From contig NZ_QWFA01000059.1 of the NCBI RefSeq assembly GCF_003501885.1, positions 4,860-44,936 of the forward strand: a DNA stretch of 40,077 bases. The letters run 5' to 3'. Origin of the DNA: Streptomyces globisporus. GTDB lineage: Bacteria > Actinomycetota > Actinomycetes > Streptomycetales > Streptomycetaceae. The notes under the pieces are model-generated. The model was not told the origin of the DNA. It ran no database searches and saw only the letters and a list, made by a program, of their open reading frames with translations. The position numbers were made by a program, and so were the translations under genes. Positions 15,207 to 22,082 of this stretch are shown in pieces (the stretch's first letter is position 1; each line of letters begins with the position of its first letter).

Positions 15207-16577
15207 GTGAACAACTCATCGATCGAACAGTTGCGGGAACGCGCACGGGGGCCGGTAGTCACTCCCGACAGCGATGGCTACGACGAGGCGCGCAAGGTCT
15301 ACAACGCCATGATCGACAGGCGACCGGCTGCCGTCGTGCAGTGTGCCAATGCGGGCGATGTCATGGCTGCGGTCGATTTCGCACGTGAAAACGAGCTGGA
15401 CCTCGCGGTGCGAGGTGGTGGGCACAGTGTGCCCGGCTTCGGAACCTGCGACGACGGCGTGGTGGCCGATCTGTCCGGCATGCGAGGCGTCCGCGTCGAT
15501 CCCGAACGACGGACCGCGCGTGCGGACGGCGGAGCGACCTGGGGCGACTTCGACGCGGCGACGCACGCGTTCGGTCTGGCGACCACGGGCGGGATCGTCT
15601 CCACCACCGGCGTCGCGGGACTCACCCTCGGTGGCGGCATCGGATACCTCACCCGCAGCCTGGGCCTGAGCTGCGACAACCTGATCTCGGCCGACGTTGT
15701 GACTGCGGAGGGCAAGCTACTCGTCGCGAGCGAGCAAGAACACGACGACCTCTTCTGGGCCATCCGCGGTGGCGGCGGCAACTTCGGCGCGGTGACATCG
15801 TTCGAGTTCCGGCTCAGTCCGGTCAAGGACATCTATGGCGGGCCCATCCTGTACGAGTTGGAAGATGCCGGCACGGTTCTGCGTTCGTTCCGTGAGCTCA
15901 TCGCTGACGCCCCGGAGGAACTCAGCGGCTTCCCCGCCTTCCAGATCGCCCCACCTCTGCCGTTCATACCTGAGAACCGGCACGGCGACACCTTCATCCT
16001 GATCGTCGCGTGCTGGTCCGGCCCCATGGATGAGGGAGAGCGCGCCGTCCAGCGGTTCCGCGATATCGCACCGGTGGTTGCCGAGCATGTAGGCCCGATG
16101 CCGTACTCCGCGCTCAACAGCGCGTTCGACGCGCTGGTGCCGCCTGGCCTGCAGCATTACTGGAAGGCCAACTTCGTGACAGAGCTCAGTGATGCGGCGA
16201 TCGCAGCACACCTCGATCACGGGCCTCGGCTACCCGCCATGAATTCGACGGTCCACATCTACCCGATCAACGGTGCCTGCCACCGCGTGGCACCGCAGGA
16301 CACGGCATTCGCCTACCGGGATGCCACGTTCGCCACCGTCATCGCCGGAATGTGGCCGGACCCTGCCGACAACCAGGCCAACACCGCCTGGGTGCGTGAC
16401 TACTACCAGGCCACCGCTCCGCACTCGGAGGAAGGCGGGTACATCAACTTCATGGCCGAGGACGACCAGGACCGGATCAGGGCCAACTACCGGGGCAACT
16501 ACGAACGCCTCGTGGAGGTCAAGAGGGCTTACGACCCCGGCAACCTGTTCCACGTGAACCAGAACATCAAGCCGTAG
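15207..16577 (+). CDS. FAD-linked oxidoreductase, BBE type
   Basis: A 456-residue oxidoreductase of the PCMH/BBE family, which oxidises sugars, alkaloids or polyketide intermediates with O2. RGGGHSVPGFGTCDDGV (about 68-84) carries the histidine used for covalent 8-alpha FAD attachment. TTGGIVSTTGVAGLTLGGGIG (about 130-150) is the FAD-binding loop; it has no cysteine where bicovalent enzymes carry one, so single-histidine linkage is expected. The BBE C-terminal motif NYRGNYERLVEVKRAYDPGNLFHVNQNI closes the protein. GTG 15207 is chosen because AAGGAG lies eight bases upstream; TTG 15204 is possible. It stands alone, so the substrate is unknown. Confidence 0.88.
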   Translation: MNNSSIEQLRERARGPVVTPDSDGYDEARKVYNAMIDRRPAAVVQCANAGDVMAAVDFARENELDLAVRGGGHSVPGFGTCDDGVVADLSGMRGVRVDPERRTARADGGATWGDFDAATHAFGLATTGGIVSTTGVAGLTLGGGIGYLTRSLGLSCDNLISADVVTAEGKLLVASEQEHDDLFWAIRGGGGNFGAVTSFEFRLSPVKDIYGGPILYELEDAGTVLRSFRELIADAPEELSGFPAFQIAPPLPFIPENRHGDTFILIVACWSGPMDEGERAVQRFRDIAPVVAEHVGPMPYSALNSAFDALVPPGLQHYWKANFVTELSDAAIAAHLDHGPRLPAMNSTVHIYPINGACHRVAPQDTAFAYRDATFATVIAGMWPDPADNQANTAWVRDYYQATAPHSEEGGYINFMAEDDQDRIRANYRGNYERLVEVKRAYDPGNLFHVNQNIKP

Positions 16578-16689
16578 GGGTGACCGGCGTTCGCATGGGA
16601 CGGGGGGATGGACGTACCTGAGCGGCTGGGCTCACCCGAGGCATCGCCCGGGAGAGGCAGGCGCGAGCACCCCCACTCGTGAACGTTGC

Positions 16690-16778
16690 GCAAGCGGGTG
16701 GCCCGCCGGATCCGGAATCAACTGCTGTGCGAGGACCGGTGACGACTTGACCAGACTCCTCGGTCCTGGACTCGGTAG
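16690..16778 (+). pseudogene. VapB/VapC relic
   Basis: KRVARRIRNQLLCEDR in one frame parallels the antitoxin's AEAVARQIRHQLLGDDL, with matching DNA (GTGGCCCGCCGGATCCGG). About 25 bases further, CGGTCCTGGACTCGGTAGG parallels the start of the PIN gene (VVLDSEG). This is a third, strongly degraded trace of the same toxin-antitoxin pair. Confidence 0.5.
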
Positions 16779-16785
16779 GTCAGCC

Positions 16786-16995
16786 CAACAAGGGCCTGCC
16801 GCGCCGCTCCCGGCCGTGCTGGTACCAGCGACCTGCTTCGATGCCGTGCAGGCCACCGGGTGACGTGCAGCCGAGCCCCAGGGCGCGCACCAAGTGCAGG
16901 TTGCGGGCTGCGAGTTGCTGGGCCAGGCGTCCGCCCGTGGACGTGCCGTAGACGTCGGCCCGGTGGACACCGAGGTCCCGGGCAGCAGGGAACTC
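16786..16995 (-). pseudogene. Alpha/beta hydrolase fragment
   Basis: The reverse frame reads ARDLGVHRADVYGTSTGGRLAQQLAARN and LVRALGLGCTSPGGLHGIEA, the nucleophile-elbow region (GTSTG, fitting GxSxG) of alpha/beta hydrolases. About 70 codons remain. The N-terminal oxyanion region and the distal Asp/His are gone, and the sequence runs directly into the desaturase 3' flank. It is a dead fragment beside the VapBC relic. Confidence 0.6.
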
Positions 16996-17060
16996 CACCG
17001 GCCGACCAGGCCGTCGTGTCGCAGCGGTGACGTCGCCGAGGGCTGAGGTGCGGCGGGAAG

Positions 17061-18179
17061 TCAGGCAGCGATGAGGTCCTGCTCGCGGTCCGGCGTTCCG
17101 GCCTTGGGCTGCTTGTTCGGCAGTGCGAGCCGGAAGACCTTGTGCCACGCGGAGAACACCTGCTTGGGCAGCGGGCCGGTGACGTACTCCAGCTCGTACT
17201 TCTCGAACAGTGCGCGCACCTTCACCGCGACCTCGGCGTACCGGTTGCTCGGCAGGTCCGGGAACAGGTGGTGCTCGATCTGGTGCGACAGGTTGCCGGT
17301 CATGAAGTGCATGGCCTTGCTGCCGCTGATGTTCGCCGAGCCCATCATCTGGCGCAGGTACCACTGGCCGCGTGTCTCGCCCGTGATCGACCGGCGCTCG
17401 AAGACCTGTACGCCCTCGGGGAAGTGCCCGCACATGATCACCGAGTGGGTCCAGAGGTTGCGGACCAGATTCGCGGTGAACGTGGCGGCGAGTGTGGGGA
17501 GGAACGAGGGGCCCGACAGCAGCGGGTGGATCACGTAGTCCTTGAGCACCTGCTTGCGGATCTTGCGGCCCACGGCCCTGGCCCGCGCGCGGAACTCCGG
17601 GTTCTTGCGGCGGCGCTTGTGGAGGTTCTTGCCGAGCTCCAGGTCGTACGCCGCGATGCCGTACTCGAAGAAACAGGCGTTGAGGAAGTTCCACAGCGGC
17701 TGACCGAGGTGGAAGGGGTGCCACTTCTGGTCCTCGTCGACGCGCATGATGCCGTAGCCGAGGTCGTTGTCCTTGCCGATCACGTTGGTGTACGTGTGGT
17801 GCAGCTCGTTGTGCGAGTGCTTCCACTGATCGGACGGCGAGACGTGGTCCCACTCCCAGGTGGTGGAGTGGATCTTCGGGTCGCGCATCCAGTCCCACTG
17901 GCCGTGCAGGACGTTGTGGCCGATCTCCATGTTGTCCATGATCTTCGCCACGGACAGCCCGGCGGTGCCGATCAGCCACGCGGGCGGGAAGATCGAGAAC
18001 AGCAGCACACCCCTGCTGACCAGCTCCAGCTTGCGCTGCGCCGAGATGACCCGCCGGATGTAGGCGGCGTCCTTCTCGCCGCGGTCGGCGATCACCTCGT
18101 CGCGGATGGCGTCCAGCTCGCGGCCCAGTTCCTCGATCTGCTCCGCGGTCAGGTGGGCGGTGGGGTCGATGGCGGTCAA
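17061..18179 (-). CDS. Membrane fatty acyl (stearoyl-type) desaturase
   Basis: A 372-residue integral-membrane di-iron desaturase that should insert a cis double bond in acyl chains, using electrons from the neighbouring reductase. The three histidine boxes are present: GHNVLH (~98), HSHNELHHTY (~132) and HQIEHHLFPD (~304). Hydrophobic helices lie around 60-85 and 215-250. It resembles mycobacterial DesA3. I chose TTG 18179 because AGGAG, formed by the upstream stop TAG, lies four bases before it and no ATG/GTG precedes the conserved region. It is transcribed from the reductase, seven bases apart, as one operon. Confidence 0.88.
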   Translation of the reverse strand: MTAIDPTAHLTAEQIEELGRELDAIRDEVIADRGEKDAAYIRRVISAQRKLELVSRGVLLFSIFPPAWLIGTAGLSVAKIMDNMEIGHNVLHGQWDWMRDPKIHSTTWEWDHVSPSDQWKHSHNELHHTYTNVIGKDNDLGYGIMRVDEDQKWHPFHLGQPLWNFLNACFFEYGIAAYDLELGKNLHKRRRKNPEFRARARAVGRKIRKQVLKDYVIHPLLSGPSFLPTLAATFTANLVRNLWTHSVIMCGHFPEGVQVFERRSITGETRGQWYLRQMMGSANISGSKAMHFMTGNLSHQIEHHLFPDLPSNRYAEVAVKVRALFEKYELEYVTGPLPKQVFSAWHKVFRLALPNKQPKAGTPDREQDLIAA

Positions 18180-18186
18180 GGTGCTC

Positions 18187-19242
18187 CTACCGTTCGATGT
18201 CGCAGGGGCCCGCCGCGGCGGACACACAGGTCTGGATGAGGACGCCCGGTTCGGCCTCGGTGATCTCGCCGGTACGCAGGTCGCGGACAGCGCCGGCCTT
18301 GAGCGGCGTGACGCAGCCGAAGCAGATGCCCATACGGCACCCGGAGGGCATGAGCACGCCGCCCTCCTCGCCGATGTCGAGCAACGGCGTGGCGCCGTCC
18401 GCGTCGATGGTCTTGCCGGTGGCGCTGAACGTGACCTCGCCGCCTTCGCCGGCGACGACGATGGCGGGGCGGAAGCGTTCGGTGTGCAGGCGCTCATGAG
18501 CGCCGTGCTCTCTCCAGTGCTTCTCGGCGGCGTCGAGCAGTCCCGCGGGCCCGCACGCCCAGGTCTCGCGCTCGGCCCAGTCGGGCACGAGTTCGTCGAG
18601 ACGGGCGATGTCGAGCATGCCGTCCGTGTCGGTGTGCACCTCGGTGAGCCGCAGCTTCCGGCCCGCGACCAGATCGTGCAGTTCATCACGGAAGATCACG
18701 TCTTGCGGCCGTGGTGCGCAGTGGACCATGACGACGTCGTCGAACTCGGTGTCGCGCAGCATGCCCATGACGGGCGTGATGCCGCTGCCGGCCGTCAGGT
18801 AGAGCACCTTGGCGGGCTTGGCCCGCGGCAGGACGAAGTCACCGGCAGGCTGGTCGATCTGGATCAGCGTGCCCGGTTTCGCCCGGCGCACCAGATGGTT
18901 GCTGACCTTGCCGTCCGGGATCGCCTTCACGGTGATGGTGACGCGGCCGTCCCGGCGGTTCGTCGGCGAGGTGATGGAGTAGGCACGCCACAGGCGCACC
19001 CCGTCGACGTCGACCCCGATCCGCACGTACTGACCGGCCGTGTGGCCGCGCCAGCCCCGCCCCGGTCTGATCACGACCGTCGCGGCGTCATCCGTCTCGG
19101 GGCGCACGGCCTCGATGCGCCCCCGCAGGTCGGCGCCCGCACGCAGCGGGCTGACCAGGTCGAGGTAGTCCGACGGCAGCAGCGGCGTCGTGACCATCTC
19201 CAGAAGTTTCCACGCCCTACTGCGGAGGGCTGTACTCGTCAT
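18187..19242 (-). CDS. Ferredoxin-reductase-type oxidoreductase, desaturase electron donor
   Basis: A 351-residue three-domain flavoprotein. The FAD domain (about 40-140) has GQYVRIGVDVDG and WRAYSIT (RxYS). The NAD(P) domain has LTAGSGITPVMGML and the CGPAG motif. The C-terminal plant-type 2Fe-2S domain has CRMGICFGC plus a distal Cys in LIQTC (Cx4Cx2C...C). It passes electrons from NAD(P)H through FAD and the iron-sulfur cluster to the desaturase encoded next, as Rv3230c does for DesA3. The ATG at 19242 faces the PucR gene across an 86-base divergent promoter region. Confidence 0.88.
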   Translation of the reverse strand: MTSTALRSRAWKLLEMVTTPLLPSDYLDLVSPLRAGADLRGRIEAVRPETDDAATVVIRPGRGWRGHTAGQYVRIGVDVDGVRLWRAYSITSPTNRRDGRVTITVKAIPDGKVSNHLVRRAKPGTLIQIDQPAGDFVLPRAKPAKVLYLTAGSGITPVMGMLRDTEFDDVVMVHCAPRPQDVIFRDELHDLVAGRKLRLTEVHTDTDGMLDIARLDELVPDWAERETWACGPAGLLDAAEKHWREHGAHERLHTERFRPAIVVAGEGGEVTFSATGKTIDADGATPLLDIGEEGGVLMPSGCRMGICFGCVTPLKAGAVRDLRTGEITEAEPGVLIQTCVSAAAGPCDIER

Positions 19243-19308
19243 GGCTCCAGCTTGCTGCGCGGGAAGGTGTAAAGTCCTGACCTCAAGACGTGAATCTGGT
19301 CGACTGAA

Positions 19309-19325
19309 TTGTTCGCAAGGAACAA
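19309..19325. promoter_or_regulatory. Operator-like palindrome in the divergent promoter
   Basis: TTGTTCGCAAGGAACAA: perfect 6-bp arms around a five-base spacer, ending three bases before the pucR-type GTG start and containing its Shine-Dalgarno (AAGGA). It lies in the only gap between the reductase/desaturase operon and its divergent regulator, so it is the natural candidate for regulator binding and autocontrol. Confidence 0.55.
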
Positions 19326-19328
19326 AAC

Positions 19329-20468
19329 GTGAGTCATGCAGCCCGGAGGGCCAGCGAACTCGCTCTGGACGGGACGACGGTCACCGCGCTTCGGGCCGCG
19401 CTGAAGACCACCGCCGACGAGATCGTCCAAGCGATCATCGACGAGGTCCCCTCCTACGCCAATGCTCTTTCGGGCCGGATGGGCGCCACCATCCGGCGAG
19501 CCGTCCGCACCGCCCTGGGGCACTATCTGGACCTCGCGAGCGGGAACGCCACGGGCGGCGACGGCGATGACGCGGCCTACGAGCTGGGCCGCGGCGAGGT
19601 GCGCGACGGGCGTTCGATGGATGCCCTGCTCAGCGCCTACCGCGTAGGCGCCCGCGTGGCGTGGCGATGTCTCGCAGCGGGTGCCGTACCCGCCGGGCTG
19701 CCCGCCGCCGAGGTAGCCAAGTTCGCCGAGCTGACCTTCGCCTACATCGACGAGCTCTCCGCCGCGAGCGCCGCCGGCCACGCCGACGAACTGGCCGCCC
19801 GGGGGAGAGCCCACGAGCGCCACCTCGAACACCTGGCCCGCGACCTCCTCGCCGGCGCGAGCCCGGACGTACTGCTGGCCTCCGGCCAACGGGCGGGATG
19901 GCAGCCTCCGGTTTCGCTGACCGCCGTCCTGCTGCCCGCCGCCCAGGCCCGGCCTGCGTACCGGACACTCGACCCGAGCACCCTCGTCCTCGACGATCTG
20001 CCGGATGCCACCGGTGTGCTCCTCGTCCCCGACGCCGACCGATCACGTCTCCTGCGGCAGCTGACCGACCGCGCCGCCGTGGTCGGCCCGGCCCGGCCAT
20101 GGATCCACGCTTCCGCCTCGTACGCACGAGCCGTACGCGCGCGCTCCCTCTCCTCCGACATCCGCGACACCGAGGACCACCTGCCCGACCTGGTCCTCAG
20201 CGCCGACGCGGACGCGTTCGCAGACCTGCGCGCCCGAGCCCTCGCACCGTTGCAGGCCCTGCCCGCCGCAACCGCACGACGGCTGGAGGAGACGTTGCGG
20301 GCGTGGCTGCTGCACCAGGGCAGGCGGGACAAGGTCGCGGCGGCGTTGTTCGTCCATCCCCAGACGGTCCGATACCGGATGTCGCAGCTGCGGGAGCTGT
20401 TTCCCGATCTCGCATCACCACACCGGGTCCTCGAACTGACGCTGGCGGTCGGTCTCCGGGTCCGCTGA
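19329..20468 (+). CDS. PucR-family transcriptional regulator
   Basis: A 379-residue regulator. The N-terminal two thirds form an all-helical sensor (TADEIVQAIIDEVPSYANAL, GRSMDALLSAYRVGARVAWR) like actinobacterial PucR proteins. The C-terminal helix-turn-helix domain reads LEETLRAWLLHQGRRDKVAAALFVHPQTVRYRMSQLRELF. The divergent arrangement with the desaturase/reductase operon indicates it controls that operon, probably responding to a fatty-acid or membrane signal; the ligand is inferred. AAGGA seven bases before GTG 19329 sets the start and lies inside the palindrome. Confidence 0.88.
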   Translation: MSHAARRASELALDGTTVTALRAALKTTADEIVQAIIDEVPSYANALSGRMGATIRRAVRTALGHYLDLASGNATGGDGDDAAYELGRGEVRDGRSMDALLSAYRVGARVAWRCLAAGAVPAGLPAAEVAKFAELTFAYIDELSAASAAGHADELAARGRAHERHLEHLARDLLAGASPDVLLASGQRAGWQPPVSLTAVLLPAAQARPAYRTLDPSTLVLDDLPDATGVLLVPDADRSRLLRQLTDRAAVVGPARPWIHASASYARAVRARSLSSDIRDTEDHLPDLVLSADADAFADLRARALAPLQALPAATARRLEETLRAWLLHQGRRDKVAAALFVHPQTVRYRMSQLRELFPDLASPHRVLELTLAVGLRVR

Positions 20469-20732
20469 CGCGTCACCCGTCACCCGTCTACCGCCGCGTC
20501 CGCGAGCGTCCAAAGATCGTGCCCGTTCCCGGTGCCGAGCCGCTACGACCCGAAAAACGGCTTTCCGGTCGTCGTGACAAGGGGCGGGGCCGCTCGTCCC
20601 AGGGGCCACCGCCGTCCTGCGGCGGCCCGTACCTCCCTCCCGGCAGCGGGTCGGACGACCGGCCAGGGCCGAACTGGCACACCGCGCGAGGGATGATGGG
20701 ATGGAGTACGGAACGTGAGGTCAGGAGCTCCC

Positions 20733-21071
20733 ATGACAAAACTGGTTCACCGTCCTCGTGAGGACGCGGAGTTCGATTTCATCCTCGGGATGAGCAAGGT
20801 TCCGGTTCTCGCGTACTTCACCGGGGCTTGGCCCAAGGCGATCGAGCCCTGTCGGGCGATGGATGTCGTCGTGGGCGACATCGCCGCCGCCTACACGGGC
20901 CGCCTGGCGGTCGTCCGCACCGACATCACGCGTTGCCCGGCGGCTACCGAGCGATACGGGATCACCGGAGCCCCGTCCTGCCTCCTGCTGAAGGAGAGAG
21001 CGGCGGTGGCGCACGGCACGGGGCCTATGACCATCGATGAGGTACGGCGGTTCCTGGACGGTCACCTCTGA
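20733..21071 (+). CDS. Thioredoxin-fold protein with altered active site
   Basis: A 112-residue single thioredoxin domain: KVPVLAYFTGAWPKAIEPCRAM replaces the usual FWAxWCGPC, and cis-proline is in ITGAPSCLLLK. The first catalytic cysteine is missing; only the Cys of EPCR remains, plus others at TRCPA and PSC. It therefore cannot act as a classical CxxC disulfide reductase and may be a monothiol, redox-sensing or chaperone variant. AGGAG five bases before ATG 20733 defines the start. It stands alone and its partner is unknown. Confidence 0.8.
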   Translation: MTKLVHRPREDAEFDFILGMSKVPVLAYFTGAWPKAIEPCRAMDVVVGDIAAAYTGRLAVVRTDITRCPAATERYGITGAPSCLLLKERAAVAHGTGPMTIDEVRRFLDGHL

Positions 21072-21178
21072 GCGACCGCTGCGGCACCCGGACCACCGCT
21101 TCACGGAACTGGCCCTCGCGTCGGAGTCACGGCGGCCGTCGGCTGAACCGGACACAGTGACGTCGCGCCTCGAGCGCG

Positions 21179-21520
21179 TCAGGTCAGAGTTTCCTGCGCC
21201 CAGCGTGCAAGGCCACCGAGCCTGGAGGCCGCCACCTCGATATCGTCGGTTCGGACAGGCTGCTCGACTTCGCCGTCGTAGCCTTCGAGGCCGCACTCCT
21301 CCTCGACCATCCGCCCGATTCGATACGCCTCCGCCATGATCGGCGACGCTTCGCGCCACCGTCGTCCTGCGTCAACCGCAGCAGCCCCCCGCGCAAGGCT
21401 TCGGCCATCATCCGCCGGGCGCCCCCAGACCGCAGGCCCATGCGCGTTCGGCGTTCCCTCGTCGCTCATGTGCGCCCGCCGCCAGATTCCCTTCCAGTTG
21501 TACGGGGTCTCCGGGTTCAT
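21179..21520 (-). CDS. Unrecognised 113-aa protein
   Basis: Reverse-strand frame from ATG 21520, with AAGGA four bases upstream, to TGA 21179. The ends look like real protein (MNPETPYNWKGIWRRAHMSDEGTPNAHG; SPIMAEAYRIGRMVEEECGLEGYDG; IEVAASRLGGLARWAQETL), but the middle (GRSLARGAAAVDAGRRW) is Ala/Arg-rich and might be shifted, since another frame there reads MAEALRGGLLRLTQDDGG. GC bias at third positions is weaker than in neighbours. I do not recognise the family. Confidence 0.5.
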   Translation of the reverse strand: MNPETPYNWKGIWRRAHMSDEGTPNAHGPAVWGRPADDGRSLARGAAAVDAGRRWREASPIMAEAYRIGRMVEEECGLEGYDGEVEQPVRTDDIEVAASRLGGLARWAQETLT

Positions 21521-21712
21521 CAAGTCCTTCAGTCCTGGTCGGCGTCCGATGTCGATCATCAGACGTCGTCGAGCAGGACCGGCAGGAGGGCCGGCTGGTT
21601 CTACGAGCCACAGCCGTGACAGCTCCGGCGAGCGCCCTGGCGACCGTACTCCCAGCCGATCTTTTTTGCCTGATCGCGCCTAACAATCGGTCAGTTGGGA
21701 GAAGATTGCTCC

Positions 21713-22081
21713 GTGTCAGACTTCATGGAGTTCACGTTCGAAGACGGGTCGTCGCTGGCGCTTCAGGTCTTCCCGGCAGCCGCCCCCGACGAGACCTCGG
21801 CGCCCGGCTTCGGCACCTCCGTACCCGTGGCGAGAGGATCGCGGCTGGGAGCCGTCGCCGGAACCGCGTTGCGGGGGGTGCTGTCCCCCCTGGTCCCCCT
21901 CCTCCAGCAGATCCGTGACACCGCGGCCTCCGTGCCCGATGCTCCCGACGAGATATCGGTCAGCTTCGGGGTCAGGATCGGCAACGACCTCAAGCTGGGG
22001 GTCGTCGGCGTGGCGGGCGAGGCGACGCTGACCGTCACCGCGAACTGGCACCTGGGACAGCAGACCGCCACGGACCGCTGA
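21713..22081 (+). CDS. CU044_2847 / trypsin-co-occurring small protein
   Basis: First gene of the four-gene conflict-type operon; 122 residues, MSDFMEFTFEDGSSLALQVFP... ending ISVSFGVRIGNDLKLGVVGVAGEATLTVTANW. The C-terminal beta-rich EISVSFGVRIG...GEATLTVTANW pattern is that of the trypsin-co-occurring domain family (CU044_2847), which accompanies trypsin-like proteases in actinobacterial signalling islands. It is likely an adaptor or regulator of the protease next door; its activity is unknown. GGGAGAAG eight bases before GTG 21713 fixes the start. A T6 run at about 21661-21667 marks the AT-richer promoter region. One base separates its stop from the protease ATG. Confidence 0.8.
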   Translation: MSDFMEFTFEDGSSLALQVFPAAAPDETSAPGFGTSVPVARGSRLGAVAGTALRGVLSPLVPLLQQIRDTAASVPDAPDEISVSFGVRIGNDLKLGVVGVAGEATLTVTANWHLGQQTATDR

Positions 22082-22082
22082 G

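Noticed and set aside
14318..15262. 314-codon reverse open frame
   Set aside because: It crosses the small membrane protein gene and the BBE gene start, is Arg/Pro/Ser-rich and has no recognisable domain; only a short internal segment looks protein-like.
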